The position numbers were made by a program, and so were the translations under genes. DNA of 64,000 nt from Serratia quinivorans (lineage in GTDB: Bacteria > Pseudomonadota > Gammaproteobacteria > Enterobacterales > Enterobacteriaceae): NCBI GenBank assembly GCA_900457075.1, contig UGYN01000002.1:2852001-2916000 (forward strand). The letters run 5' to 3'. The notes beneath the pieces were generated by a model. The model searched no databases and had not been told where the DNA came from. It saw only the letters and a list, made by a program, of their open reading frames with translations. Below, one piece after another: positions 20,596 through 30,268 of this stretch (positions are counted from its first letter, which is position 1; every line of letters starts with the position of its first letter).

Positions 20596-21042
20596 TCAAG
20601 AGTGGTAAGTCAGCGTACCACGATAAAGCATATTACTTTCTTTCCAGCCACCCAGCCTGTTTTGCTGCTGCGAGGTATGCAGCGTCCAGTTCATCTGGGC
20701 AAGCCGGTTTGGCGCAGGTGATTTCTGGCGCGGGAGGCAAGTGCTGTGACCCAACTCTGTGGCTAACGAATAAACCGGCAACAGTTGGGCGGGGGCAGGT
20801 AGCGAACCGGGGTAAGAATGCACCCGCGGCAGCAGCAGCGGCATTTTACCGGGCGCTTTACGCCGCAGTTCTGCCGGTGACCGGTAAACCGGGTCATCAG
20901 GGGAGAACACCGACTCGGCAAGCGATGGCTGACCGTTCAGTGCCGTGGGAATAGCTTTGGAGGGCGCCGCGCATAGCTTTTGGCCGGAGACCGAACCGGT
21001 CCAGCAAAAAAGAGCAATAAGCATGGCAAACAACCAGCGCAT
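20596..21042 (-). CDS. Unrecognised small secreted protein
   Basis: 148-residue open frame that I do not recognise. It begins with a plausible Sec signal peptide (MRWLFAMLIALFCWTGSVSG), and the mature part is rich in proline, leucine and arginine with two cysteines (C24 and C102) that could pair. There is no lipobox, membrane segment or repeat. No strong ribosome binding site precedes the ATG. E. coli has yqjA and exuR as neighbours at this point, so the gene sits in an interval that is empty there. It may be a lineage-specific gene; a spurious frame cannot be excluded, although the signal peptide argues for coding. Confidence 0.5.
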   Translation of the reverse strand: MRWLFAMLIALFCWTGSVSGQKLCAAPSKAIPTALNGQPSLAESVFSPDDPVYRSPAELRRKAPGKMPLLLPRVHSYPGSLPAPAQLLPVYSLATELGHSTCLPRQKSPAPNRLAQMNWTLHTSQQQNRLGGWKESNMLYRGTLTYHS

Positions 21043-21226
21043 GTATTCGCGTCCCGCCCCGTAGCAGAGGGTAAAAAGTGGCTCAACTTTACCAAAATAG
21101 CACGATTGGCAACAGGGAAATCTACGTTGCCAGCGGTGAAATACTACACGGCAAATCGCCGTTCAGGCATCGATTCAGCGGATTTTACAATACCTGACAT
21201 AACGCTACGGTTTTTGACTGCTCGCG

Positions 21227-22003
21227 CTATTTATTTTCTGCGGCCACGCCGTCCAGATGAACCACCGGGTTATCGGCGAACAGATAGCGGTCGGCATTAT
21301 ATTCAAAATCGTCGCTGGTGGCGTTGAACAGCATCTGCTTGGTATTTTCCAGATGCTGCCACATGGCCAGTTTGGCGGCATAAGGATCTTTACGTATCAA
21401 TGCCTTGAGGATCTGATCGTGATCGTCACACCAACTGGCGATCGAGCGGTCGTCAATATGCTCATGCAGCTTGATCCAATAAGGGTTATTCACGCGCTGT
21501 ACCCACATTTTTTCCACGATGGTGGCCATCGCCGTGTTCTGAGTGGCCAGCGCGACCTGCACGTGGAATTTCAGATCCCACTGCGAGTCGCGGAAGCGAT
21601 CTTCCTTGCGTGCCTGTTCCTGGATCTCCATCAACAGAACGATGTCCTGTTTGGTGACCTGAGTGGCGGCGAATTCGGCAATGTTGCTTTCAATCAGTTG
21701 GCGCGCCTGCAGCAGTTCAAATGGCCCGGCGGTGGCAAACTCGATGCTGTCGCCCGGAATCACCAGGTTTTTCTGCTGGTTGGACATCACATGGATCCCG
21801 GAGCCTTTGCGCACGTCAACGTAGCCTTCCACTTCCAGCATGATGATCGCCTCCCGCACGACGGTGCGGCTGACGTTCATCTCTTCGGCAATGTAGCGTT
21901 CGGCCGGCAGTTTATCGCCCACCGGATACCGGCCGCTTTCAATACGCTGCTTTAGCTCGGCGGCCAGCTGCTGATACAGGCGTCTGGTTTCAGTGAATTC
22001 CAT
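21227..22003 (-). CDS. exuR: Hexuronate regulon repressor ExuR
   Basis: GntR-family repressor, FadR subfamily, 258 residues. The winged helix is at about 8-75 ([45 protein letters not shown]) and the all-helical FCD ligand domain follows with the metal-binding histidine pattern ([17 protein letters not shown]). ExuR represses exuT and the uxa genes and is released by hexuronate intermediates. A candidate ExuR operator lies 40-60 bases upstream, suggesting autoregulation. It follows exuT on the same strand. Confidence 0.95.
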   Translation of the reverse strand: MEFTETRRLYQQLAAELKQRIESGRYPVGDKLPAERYIAEEMNVSRTVVREAIIMLEVEGYVDVRKGSGIHVMSNQQKNLVIPGDSIEFATAGPFELLQARQLIESNIAEFAATQVTKQDIVLLMEIQEQARKEDRFRDSQWDLKFHVQVALATQNTAMATIVEKMWVQRVNNPYWIKLHEHIDDRSIASWCDDHDQILKALIRKDPYAAKLAMWQHLENTKQMLFNATSDDFEYNADRYLFADNPVVHLDGVAAENK

Positions 22004-22041
22004 AGTGAATGCTCTTAGGGTAGGGAGGGGCGCGTAACCAT

Positions 22042-22062
22042 GGATTTGTTATACCACTTATC
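22042..22062. promoter_or_regulatory. Candidate ExuR operator before exuR
   Basis: The minus strand reads AAGTGGTATAACAAAT, close to the ExuR/UxuR palindrome built from AAATTGGT and ACCAATTT halves. It is between exuT and exuR and points to autoregulation of exuR. Confidence 0.5.
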
Positions 22063-22118
22063 CTGCTGAGCTACCAGTGGCCGGGGGGCGTGCCCGGCAC
22101 GCTGGCCGGGCGATGGGG

Positions 22119-23417
22119 TTAACTGCGAGCCGAGGCCGGTTGCAGCGGATCTTCCTGCGGCTGTGAGGCCGGCCGATTTTGCAGGATGGTCCAGATGGCG
22201 ATGGCACCGAGAATATCGAATACCGACAGCGCGGCGAACAGTGGGCTAAAACCCAGAGTATCGGCCAATGCGCCGACCACCAGGGCAAACATTGTGCTGG
22301 CGGTCCAGGCTGCCATGCCGGTCAGGCCGTTGGCGGTGGCCACTTCGTTGCGACCAAACACGTCAGATGACAGGGTAATCAGCGCGCCAGACAGCGCCTG
22401 ATGGGCAAAACCACCGACGCACAGCAGCGCGATAGCCGCATAAGGGCTGGTAAACAAACCGATCATGCCAGGGCCAATCATTAGTACGGCTCCCATAGTG
22501 ACTACCAGTTTGCGTGAAACGATCAGGTTCACCTTAAAGTGCTTTTGGAAAAACGGCGGCAGGTAGCCACCAACGATGCAGCCGAGATCGGCGAACAGCA
22601 TCGGCATCCAGGCGAACATGGCGATCTCTTTCAGGTTAAAACCATAGGCTTTGAACATGAATAACGGGATCCACGCGTTGAAGGTGCCCCAGGCAGGCTC
22701 TGCCAGAAAACGCGGCAGCGCTATGCCCCAGAACTGGCGGTTGCGCACAATCTGCCAGGCGGACATTTTCTTGGCGTTATCGGTTTGGTGCTGCGCTTCC
22801 TGGCCCTCCAGAATGTACTCGCGTTCCTCACTGCTGAGTTTCTTCTGGTCTTTCGGGTGCTTATAGAAGATCAGCCAGCAGATGGCCCAGATCAGGCTTA
22901 GCACGCCGGTGATGATAAACGCCATTTCCCAACTGTGTGCCACTATGGCCCAGACCACCAGCGGTGGGGCGAGCATGCCGCCGATTGACGAGCCGACGTT
23001 GAAGTAGCCAACGGCTATCGAACGTTCTTTGGCCGGGAACCACTCGCTGCTGGCCTTCAGCCCGGCGGGGATCATCGCCGCCTCTGCCATGCCAACGGCG
23101 CCGCGCGCCAGTGCCAGACCGCCCCAACTGTTGGCGAGTGCGGTGCCCATACAAAACAGCGCCCACAGAATGGCGAACATGGCGTAACCCACCTTGGTAC
23201 CCAGTACGTCCAGCACGTATCCCGCCACCGGCTGCATCAGGGTGTAGCAGGCAGAATAGGCCGCGACAATGTACGAGTACTGCTGCGTGGTGATATGTAA
23301 GGTGCCTTCCAGCGTCGGTGCCGCCACGGCCATGGCATTGCGGGTCAGGTAGCCCAGCACGGTGCCGATGGTCACCAGCCCGATCATGTACCAGCGTAAC
23401 CCTTTAATTTTACGCAT
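22119..23417 (-). CDS. exuT: Hexuronate MFS transporter ExuT
   Basis: Major facilitator (anion:cation symporter family) protein of 432 residues with twelve predicted membrane segments, importing galacturonate and glucuronate. The family sequence is evident from MRKIKGLRWYMIGLVTIGTVLGYLTRNAMAVAAPTL onwards, with the A-loop segment VLDVLGTKVGYAMFAILW and the central cytoplasmic loop at about 190-220. It is divergent from uxaC across 389 bases that hold two candidate ExuR operators, and exuR follows it. Confidence 0.96.
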   Translation of the reverse strand: MRKIKGLRWYMIGLVTIGTVLGYLTRNAMAVAAPTLEGTLHITTQQYSYIVAAYSACYTLMQPVAGYVLDVLGTKVGYAMFAILWALFCMGTALANSWGGLALARGAVGMAEAAMIPAGLKASSEWFPAKERSIAVGYFNVGSSIGGMLAPPLVVWAIVAHSWEMAFIITGVLSLIWAICWLIFYKHPKDQKKLSSEEREYILEGQEAQHQTDNAKKMSAWQIVRNRQFWGIALPRFLAEPAWGTFNAWIPLFMFKAYGFNLKEIAMFAWMPMLFADLGCIVGGYLPPFFQKHFKVNLIVSRKLVVTMGAVLMIGPGMIGLFTSPYAAIALLCVGGFAHQALSGALITLSSDVFGRNEVATANGLTGMAAWTASTMFALVVGALADTLGFSPLFAALSVFDILGAIAIWTILQNRPASQPQEDPLQPASARS

Positions 23418-23556
23418 CCAAAATATCTCCCAGTCTTCAATAGGTGACGCCGAGATGGCGGCAGAGTTTAAGGGGCTCCCCCTTTTCGTTGTTCTGCGCC
23501 GGTCTGTCCGTCACCGACGTATTCCCGCCGCATGAACGACTGGGTGGCGAGACAAT

Positions 23557-23574
23557 AACTTGTCATACAGATTT
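23557..23574. promoter_or_regulatory. Candidate ExuR operator 1, exuT side
   Basis: AACTTGTCATACAGATTT agrees at 13 of 18 positions with the palindrome AAATTGGTATACCAATTT and is itself nearly symmetrical. It lies about 140 bases upstream of exuT. Confidence 0.5.
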
Positions 23575-23736
23575 AAAAGTTGAGTGATATCACAAAAGCC
23601 ATTTTTCAATTGAGGGATACTGCCTGCTGGATAATTAGTCTATTTAGACGGTTTTTTGCCGTAAAACTGCCAATTAATGGCCTTTTATCGGCGATGGCGC
23701 CAAGACATAGGGTGATATTTTGCTGGACGCTCAGTG

Positions 23737-23754
23737 AAATTGGTGTGATAACTT
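23737..23754. promoter_or_regulatory. Candidate ExuR operator 2, uxaC side
   Basis: AAATTGGTGTGATAACTT contains a perfect left half and agrees at 13 of 18 positions with the ExuR palindrome. It lies about 53 bases upstream of the uxaC ATG, where it could overlap the promoter. Confidence 0.5.
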
Positions 23755-23806
23755 TATTGCATTGGACAGAGTACCGAACGGCAAGCAAGGCGAGGAACCA
23801 AAAAAG

Positions 23807-25219
23807 ATGGCGACGTTTTTAAGCGAAGATTTTCTGTTGGGCAACGAATTTGCCCGACGTTTGTATCATGACTATGCGGCAGACCAGCCGATCTTTGACT
23901 ATCACTGTCATTTACCGCCGGAGCAGATCGCCGAGAACACCCGCTTCAAAAATTTATATGAGATCTGGCTAAAGGGCGATCACTATAAATGGCGGGCGAT
24001 GCGCACCAACGGTGTGGCTGAGCGGCTGTGTACCGGGGATGCCGGTGACCGTGAAAAGTTTGATGCCTGGGCCGCTACCGTGCCGCATACCATAGGTAAT
24101 CCGCTCTACCACTGGACTCATCTGGAGCTGCGCCGTCCGTTCGGGATTACCGGCACGCTGCTTTCCCCAACGACTGCGGACGATATCTGGCAGCGGGGCA
24201 ACGCCTTGCTGGCGCAGGATGATTTCAGGGCGCGTGGCATCATGCAGCAAATGAATGTGAAGATGGTTGGTACTACCGACGATCCGATCGACGATTTGCG
24301 CCACCATAAAGCGATTGCGGCCGACAGTAGCTTCGATATCAAGGTGTTGCCAAGCTGGCGACCGGACAAGGCGTTCAATATCGACGCGCCGGGTTTCAAT
24401 GATTACCTGCAAAAACTGGAAGCGGCAGCGGATATCAATATTGGCCGGTTTAGCGCGCTGTGTGACGCGTTGAAAAAACGCATGGATCATTTTGCCGCCC
24501 ATGGCTGCAAGGTGGCTGACCATGCGCTGGACGTGGTGGTGTATGGCGAAGCGGACGAAAGCACATTGGACGCGATTTTAACCGCGCGCCTGAGTGGCAA
24601 GCTGCCGACGCCGGAGCAGAGCGCCCAGTTCAAAAGTGCGGTACTGCTGTTCCTGGCCGCCGAATATCAACGTCGTGAATGGGTACAGCAGTATCACATC
24701 GGCGCGCTGCGCAATAATAACAGCCGTATGCTCGCCAGTGTGGGGCCGGACATCGGCTTCGACTCGATTAACGACCAGCCGCTGGCGGAGGCGCTTTCTC
24801 GCCTGCTGGATGCCCAGGCACGCCAGGGCGGCCTGCCGAAAACTATTCTGTACTGCCTGAACCCGCGCGACAACGAAGTGATCGGCACCATGGTTGGCAA
24901 CTTCCAGGGTGAGGGCACGCCGGGCAAGATGCAGTTCGGCTCCGGCTGGTGGTTCAACGATCAAAAAGACGGTATGCAGCGGCAAATGACGCAGTTGGCG
25001 CAACTGGGCCTGCTGAGCCGCTTTGTCGGCATGCTGACCGACAGCCGCAGTTTCTTGTCTTATACCCGTCATGAATATTTCCGCCGCATCCTTTGCCAGA
25101 TGATTGGCGGCTGGGTGGAGAACGGGGAAGCGCCGGCGGATATTACGTTACTGGGTGAGATGGTGAAAAACATCTGCTTCGACAATGCCAAAAACTATTT
25201 CGCCATTGAACTGGCCTAG
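23807..25219 (+). CDS. uxaC: Uronate isomerase UxaC
   Basis: Amidohydrolase-superfamily isomerase that converts D-glucuronate to fructuronate and D-galacturonate to tagaturonate. The 470 residues equal the E. coli length. The metal-binding HxH is H33 and H35 in [10 protein letters not shown], with [11 protein letters not shown] and [18 protein letters not shown] further on. The ATG at 23807 has a CGAGGAA site upstream; an in-frame start at 23762 would add 15 unconserved residues. uxaA follows after 20 bases in the same operon. Confidence 0.97.
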   Translation: MATFLSEDFLLGNEFARRLYHDYAADQPIFDYHCHLPPEQIAENTRFKNLYEIWLKGDHYKWRAMRTNGVAERLCTGDAGDREKFDAWAATVPHTIGNPLYHWTHLELRRPFGITGTLLSPTTADDIWQRGNALLAQDDFRARGIMQQMNVKMVGTTDDPIDDLRHHKAIAADSSFDIKVLPSWRPDKAFNIDAPGFNDYLQKLEAAADINIGRFSALCDALKKRMDHFAAHGCKVADHALDVVVYGEADESTLDAILTARLSGKLPTPEQSAQFKSAVLLFLAAEYQRREWVQQYHIGALRNNNSRMLASVGPDIGFDSINDQPLAEALSRLLDAQARQGGLPKTILYCLNPRDNEVIGTMVGNFQGEGTPGKMQFGSGWWFNDQKDGMQRQMTQLAQLGLLSRFVGMLTDSRSFLSYTRHEYFRRILCQMIGGWVENGEAPADITLLGEMVKNICFDNAKNYFAIELA

Positions 25220-25239
25220 CCGTTGCCCGAGGTGGGTTT

Positions 25240-26731
25240 ATGCAAAGCATGGTAAAAATTCATTCGCTGGATAATGTCGCGGTAGCGCTGAGCGATCTGG
25301 CCGCCGGCGAAACCTTGGCGTTGGACGCACTGACGATTCGGCTGGCGCAACCGGTGACGCGTGGGCACAAGTTTGCGCTGCAGCCGATCGCTGCCGGTGA
25401 GGCCATCATCAAATACGGCTTGCCGATTGGTCATGCGTTGGAAGCCATAGCGCCGGGTGAACATATTCACTCGCAAAATGCCAAAACCAACCTGAGCGAT
25501 CTCGACAGCTATCAGTATCAACCCGCTTTCCCGACGCTGCCACCACAGGCTGCGGATCGTGAGGTGCAGCTTTACCGCCGTATCAGTGGGGGAGGTGGGG
25601 ATCCGCAATGAACTGTGGATCGTGCCGACCGTTGGCTGCGTCAACGGCATTGCCCGGCAGATCCAGCAGCGTTTTCTGAAGGAAACTCAGGATGCGCAGG
25701 GGATTGACGGTGTGCATCTGTTCAGTCATCCGTTTGGTTGTTCGCAACTGGGTCAGGATCACGAGAACACCCGCACCATGCTGCAAAATATGGTTCGCCA
25801 TCCGAATGCCGGGGCGGTGCTGGTGATTGGACTCGGGTGCGAGAACAATCAGGTGGATGTGTTCCGCAGTACGCTGGGCAGGGTTGATGAGCAACGGGTG
25901 CGCTTTATGGTGTGCCAGCAGCAGGACGATGAGGTTGAAGCCGGGCTGGAGCAGTTGCATGCGCTGTATCAGGTGATGCGTGACGATCGCCGTCAGCCGG
26001 GTAAGCTGAGCGAGTTGAAGTTCGGACTGGAGTGTGGTGGATCGGACGGTCTGTCCGGGATTACCGCCAATCCATTGCTGGGGCGTTTTTCTGATTACCT
26101 GATCGCCAACGGCGGCACCACGGTGTTGACCGAGGTACCGGAGATGTTTGGTGCCGAACGGATCCTGATGAGCCGTTGTCGCGATCGGGCGACCTTCGAG
26201 AAGACCGTCAGCATGGTCAACGACTTCAAACAGTACTTCATCGCCCATAATCAGCCGATTTATGAAAACCCTTCACCGGGCAACAAGGCCGGCGGGATTA
26301 CCACCCTGGAGGAGAAATCCCTCGGCTGCACGCAGAAAGCCGGGCAGAGTCAGGTGGTGGACGTGCTCAAGTATGGCGAACGCCTGCGCCAGCCCGGCTT
26401 AAACCTGCTCAGCGCGCCTGGCAATGATGCGGTAGCGACCAGCGCGCTGGCCGGTGCCGGCTGTCATATGGTGTTGTTCAGCACCGGACGCGGCACGCCT
26501 TATGGCGGCTTCGTGCCGACGGTGAAACTGGCCACCAACAGCGAACTGGCGGCGAAGAAACCCCACTGGATTGATTTTGACGCCGGTCGGCTGATCCACG
26601 GCACCTCGATGGAGAGTCTGCTGGAGCAGTTTGTCGACCTGATCGTGGCGATCGCCAATGGTCAGGCGGCGCGTAATGAAGTGAATGATTTCCGTGAGTT
26701 GGCGATTTTTAAAAGCGGGGTAACCTTGTAG
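25240..26731 (+). pseudogene. uxaA: Altronate dehydratase UxaA, frameshifted
   Basis: Altronate dehydratase converts D-altronate to 2-keto-3-deoxygluconate. Two overlapping frames together give the full protein: the first (25240-25611) starts MQSMVKIHSLDNVAVAL and ends shortly after REVQLYRRISGGGG; the second resumes at about 25593 with GEVGIRNELWIVPTVGCVNGIARQI and runs to the normal end NDFRELAIFKSGVTL. The break is at a run of five G (25588-25592); four G would restore a protein of 496 residues against 495 in E. coli. The SAF-like N-terminal domain is thus separated from the catalytic part. All other positions look intact, so the lesion is either recent, phase-variable, or a sequence error. 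Confidence 0.9.
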
Positions 26732-26750
26732 GGCTGTGATATTGAGGTCA

Positions 26751-26779
26751 AAAAAAAGGCGCCCGATAATGAGCGCCTT
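26751..26779 (-). terminator. sstT terminator
   Basis: GGCGC at 26758-26762 pairs with GCGCC at 26773-26777. On the minus strand the stem is followed by eight T. It lies between the converging uxaA and sstT genes. Confidence 0.85.
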
Positions 26780-26797
26780 GTTGAATAAGCTCGGAAA

Positions 26798-28033
26798 TTA
26801 ACGCACCTTCAGCGGATCTTCATCTGCCAAACGTTGGTCTTCCGCCTGACAGGCTGCGGCAGTAAACAGGACGTCGGTAGAAGAGTTCAGTGCGGTTTCG
26901 GCGGAGTCTTGCAGCACGCCGATGATAAAGCCGACGGCGACCACCTGCATGGCCACGTCGTTCGGGATGCCGAACATGTTACATGCCAACGGGATCAGCA
27001 ACAGCGAACCCCCGGCCACGCCGGAAGCGCCGCAGGCACAAACGGCGGCCACTACGCTCAACAGCAGCGCGGTCGGCACGTCAACCGGGATCCCCAGAGT
27101 ATGCACCGCCGCCAGCGTCAGCACGGTAATGGTGATCGCCGCCCCGGCCATATTGATGGTCGCACCCAGCGGGATAGAAACCGAATAGGTGTCTTCGTTC
27201 AGATTCAGTTTTTTGCACAGCTCCATATTCACCGGAATATTGGCGGCCGAGCTGCGGGTGAAGAACGCGGTCACGCCGCTTTCACGCAGGCAGGCGAACA
27301 CCAGCGGATAAGGATTGCGACGGATTTTCCAGAAAACGATCAGCGGGTTCAGCACCAGTGCGACCAGCAACATACAGCCGATCAGTACCACCAGCAGTTG
27401 AGCATAACCCCACAGCGCGCCGAAGCCGGTTTCGGCCAGCGTCGAAGCCACCAGGCCGAAGATGCCAAGCGGGGCACAGCGGATCACCGCACGCACCACC
27501 ATGGTGACTGCATGTGACATATCGTTAATCAATGATTTGGTGGTGTCAGAGGAGTGACGCAGCGCCAGTCCCAGCCCCACTGCCCAGGCCAGAATACCAA
27601 TATAGTTAGCGCTAATCAGCGCCTGGAACGGGTTGGCCACCACGCTCAACAGCAGGCCTTTCAGCACCTCAATAATGCCGCCCGGTGGGTTGATCTCGGC
27701 ATTGCCGGCCACCAGCGCCAGGTTGGACGGGAACATAAAGCTGACCACGACCGCCACCAGTGCCGCAGCGAAAGTGCCCAGCAGGTAAAGGAACAGGATC
27801 GGCCGGATATTGGTTTTCTGCCCGTGTTTGTGATTGGCGATTGAGGCCATGACCAACACCAGCACCAGTACCGGTGCCACCGCTTTCAGTGCGCCAACGA
27901 ACAGCGCACCCAGCAAGCCCACAGCCGAAGCCGTTGCCGGTGAGACCAGCGCCACGATAATACCGGCCACCAGGCCGACCATGATTTGTTTGACCAGACT
28001 GCCCTGAGTGATCTTCTGTAATAGTTTTTGCAT
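26798..28033 (-). CDS. sstT: Serine/threonine:sodium symporter SstT
   Basis: Sodium-coupled serine and threonine uptake protein of the dicarboxylate/amino acid:cation symporter family, 411 residues against 414 in E. coli. Conserved segments include [20 protein letters not shown] in the first hairpin loop, [15 protein letters not shown], and the second hairpin [23 protein letters not shown], with [22 protein letters not shown] near the end. It converges with uxaA and has its own terminator. The 266 bases upstream hold no gene; a GC-rich hairpin near 28075-28100 lies in the leader. Confidence 0.96.
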   Translation of the reverse strand: MQKLLQKITQGSLVKQIMVGLVAGIIVALVSPATASAVGLLGALFVGALKAVAPVLVLVLVMASIANHKHGQKTNIRPILFLYLLGTFAAALVAVVVSFMFPSNLALVAGNAEINPPGGIIEVLKGLLLSVVANPFQALISANYIGILAWAVGLGLALRHSSDTTKSLINDMSHAVTMVVRAVIRCAPLGIFGLVASTLAETGFGALWGYAQLLVVLIGCMLLVALVLNPLIVFWKIRRNPYPLVFACLRESGVTAFFTRSSAANIPVNMELCKKLNLNEDTYSVSIPLGATINMAGAAITITVLTLAAVHTLGIPVDVPTALLLSVVAAVCACGASGVAGGSLLLIPLACNMFGIPNDVAMQVVAVGFIIGVLQDSAETALNSSTDVLFTAAACQAEDQRLADEDPLKVR

Positions 28034-28272
28034 AGTGCTTTTTCTTCCCGATGATGTTGCTTACAGCTTTATCTCGGCGGGAACCTCGCCGGACAACTTT
28101 TATTTGAATCTGTAACCAAGTGTGTTTGCCAAATCAGTATTCAGTAAACCAGGGGGGTTGGAAAGGGCCAGCGGTGAAATTCTGAGGGCGGATCAACTCT
28201 TGGTAACATACTGGTTACATTTGTGTGATCGCAATAACGTTTGGCGTTTTAGGCGAATTGCCAAACAATCAC

Positions 28273-28289
28273 GGGGCGACTAGCGCCCC
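28273..28289 (-). terminator. Hairpin after alx
   Basis: GGGGCG at 28273-28278 pairs with CGCCCC at 28284-28289, starting 10 bases after the alx stop codon. No T run follows on the minus strand, so termination strength is uncertain. Confidence 0.45.
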
Positions 28290-28299
28290 GGATAACAGA

Positions 28300-29274
28300 T
28301 TATGGTGCTTTATTATTAGCCAGGCGGTCATTCCGGCGGTTAACCCAGGCGTTGATCAGCAGCGTCAGCGTCAGGATACTGGCGACCACGCCGAGCGAAA
28401 CACCGATCGGAATGTGGAACAAATCGATAATCAGCATCTTGACGCCGATAAACATCAGGATCAGCGACAGACCATATTTCAGCATCGAGAAGCGTTCTGC
28501 CACGTTAGCCAGCAAGAAGTACATGGCGCGCAGGCCCATGATGGCAAACAGGTTAGAGGTCAGGACGATGAACGGGTCGGTGGTCACGGCAAAGATCGCC
28601 GGGATGCTGTCGACCGCGAAGATCACGTCGCTCAGTTCCACCAGGATCAGCACCAGTACCAGCGGCGTAGCAAACAGCAGGCCGTTGCGGCGCACGAAGA
28701 AGCGCTCACCTTCCAGATTATCAGTCATGCGCAGATGGCTGCGCAGCCATTTCACCAGCGGCTTGTCGCCAATCGCCGCGCCATCTTCCTTCGCCAGCGC
28801 CATCTTGATACCGGTGAACAGCAGGAAAGCGCCGAACAGGTACAGCAGCCACTGGAACTGGGTCACCAGCCAGCTACCGGCGAAGATCATGATGGTACGC
28901 AGCACGATCGCGCCCAGTACGCCAAAAATCAGTACCCGACGCTGCAGGTTGGCCGGAACGGCAAAGTAGCTGAACAGCATCAGCCAGACAAAGACGTTAT
29001 CAACCGCCAACGCTTTTTCGATCAGGTAACCGGTGAGGAAGGCCAGCGCCTGTGTGTCGGCAACGGCACGCCCGGCGGTTTGGTTCAGGTAGTACCAAAA
29101 ACCCAGGTTAAACAGCAGAGAAAGGCTGACCCACACCAGCGACCAACTGGCGGCCTGCTTCAGCGTCATGGTATGCGCGCCTTTGCGGCCCTGCAGCAGC
29201 AGGTCAATTGCGAGCATCACAACTATGATGGCGGCAAAGCTGCCCCATAACCAAGGTGTGCCAACGGTATTCAT
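28300..29274 (-). CDS. alx: TerC-family manganese exporter Alx
   Basis: TerC-family inner membrane protein of 324 residues with about nine membrane segments; E. coli Alx is induced by alkali and elevated manganese and contributes to manganese export. The acidic membrane motifs of the family are present: [19 protein letters not shown] and [21 protein letters not shown] chose the second of two adjacent ATG codons because homologues begin MNTVGTP. The leader of about 210 bases carries a yybP-ykoY type element, a terminator hairpin and a promoter, described separately. Confidence 0.95.
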   Translation of the reverse strand: MNTVGTPWLWGSFAAIIVVMLAIDLLLQGRKGAHTMTLKQAASWSLVWVSLSLLFNLGFWYYLNQTAGRAVADTQALAFLTGYLIEKALAVDNVFVWLMLFSYFAVPANLQRRVLIFGVLGAIVLRTIMIFAGSWLVTQFQWLLYLFGAFLLFTGIKMALAKEDGAAIGDKPLVKWLRSHLRMTDNLEGERFFVRRNGLLFATPLVLVLILVELSDVIFAVDSIPAIFAVTTDPFIVLTSNLFAIMGLRAMYFLLANVAERFSMLKYGLSLILMFIGVKMLIIDLFHIPIGVSLGVVASILTLTLLINAWVNRRNDRLANNKAP

Positions 29275-29291
29275 CATCAGAGGTATCCTTC

Positions 29292-29328
29292 AAAAACAAA
29301 AACGGCCAACGTCGGAAGACGCTAGCCG
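29292..29328 (-). terminator. Leader terminator hairpin of alx
   Basis: On the minus strand an 11-pair stem (29318-29328 with 29303-29313, loop TTCC) is followed by TTTTTGTTTTTG, ending about 17 bases before the alx start. It fits the expression platform of the leader riboswitch. Confidence 0.85.
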
Positions 29329-29488
29329 CTCTTATGAACGCTGCAAGCAAACCTCGCCTTCCGGCAAGGTCTCACTTACAACGTTGATGAAGGTGCACCT
29401 TGGTGCTCCCTGACATCAGGTTGCCCGGTAACCGGGTGCTTGCGCACCGTAATGACGATTAACCGGCAATGAAGTTACTCCCCTTTGC
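29329..29488 (-). ncRNA. yybP-ykoY (Mn2+/pH-responsive) riboswitch in the alx leader
   Basis: The minus strand begins with GGGGAGTAACTTC near 29483-29471, the hallmark first loop of the yybP-ykoY class, followed by a structured region with several GC-rich hairpins up to 29329. In E. coli the same leader (SraF/PRE) controls alx in response to alkaline pH and manganese. The position between promoter and terminator, and the gene it precedes, agree. The exact aptamer end is not certain. Confidence 0.88.
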
Positions 29489-29495
29489 ACGGCAG

Positions 29496-29524
29496 AAAGT
29501 AATGCAAAATGTGTCAGCGGTCAA
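29496..29524 (-). promoter_or_regulatory. alx promoter
   Basis: On the minus strand TTGACC and TACTTT are 17 bases apart; the predicted start is near 29489, giving a leader of about 210 bases. It lies just after the stop codon of the upstream amidotransferase gene. Confidence 0.7.
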
Positions 29525-29535
29525 CGTTTATTGCA

Positions 29536-30267
29536 TTACCCGGCCAGGGCTTTTTGCGCGCCCAGGCTGACGACAAACCCTTGCAACAGCAGCCGGCTGA
29601 AGGGGGTATCGCTAACCTGCTGTTGCTTAAGCTGATACTCCGCCTGTTGCTGCGGATACAGCTCACCGAGCCAACTTAGATACTGGTGCATCACCGCGCC
29701 GTTAAACTCTGGGTGGAACTGGGTGGTCAGCACGTTATCGCCATAACTGAGGATCTGATAAGCATCCTGTTGCGAACGTGCCAGCACTACGGCACCGGCA
29801 GGGGGCGTCAATACGCTCTGCGAGTGGATCAGATTCGCCTTGAAGCGCGGCGGCAGCATCGCCATTCGCCGGTCATGGGCGGCGGCGGGCAACAGCTCGA
29901 TATCCAGCGTTCCTACCTCCATGCCCTGCGGGTGATAGCCAACTTCCCCGCCAAGCGCATAGGCCAGCAACTGATGACCGTAGCAGGCGCCAAAAATCGG
30001 CAGTTTGATCAGCATCGCCTGACGCAGCCATTCGGCGGCCTGTTCGCTCCACGGCAGTTGCTCGGTGACCATCGCCGGTGAACCGGTGATCACCACTCCA
30101 GAGTAGTGTTGCGGTGGCAGCGGCTGTTGGCCGGCGGGTAGGTGCACGATCTGCACGCGATCGGCGTCGATATTCCCCTGTTGCAGGAACATACCGTCGA
30201 AATTGGCCTTTTCCTGGCGGATAACTTCCGGCGCGTCGCCGGTCTGCATCAGTAATAACGGTTTCAT
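29536..30267 (-). CDS. Class I glutamine amidotransferase, stand-alone
   Basis: Free-standing class I glutamine amidotransferase of 243 residues, resembling the amidotransferase domain of GMP synthase. The catalytic triad is visible as C95 in FGACYGHQL with H185 and E187 in TQFHPEF. No synthetase domain is fused or encoded next to it, so the acceptor substrate is unknown; proteins of this type include gamma-glutamyl hydrolases or transferases acting on small molecules. It starts one base after the ygjR stop codon, so the two genes form a unit. It is not present beside ygjR in E. coli. Confidence 0.85.
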   Translation of the reverse strand: MKPLLLMQTGDAPEVIRQEKANFDGMFLQQGNIDADRVQIVHLPAGQQPLPPQHYSGVVITGSPAMVTEQLPWSEQAAEWLRQAMLIKLPIFGACYGHQLLAYALGGEVGYHPQGMEVGTLDIELLPAAAHDRRMAMLPPRFKANLIHSQSVLTPPAGAVVLARSQQDAYQILSYGDNVLTTQFHPEFNGAVMHQYLSWLGELYPQQQAEYQLKQQQVSDTPFSRLLLQGFVVSLGAQKALAG

Positions 30268-30268
30268 G

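Noticed and set aside
23576..23600. GTGATATCAC upstream of exuT as a CRP site
   Set aside because: CRP needs TGTGA and TCACA six bases apart; here the halves are contiguous.
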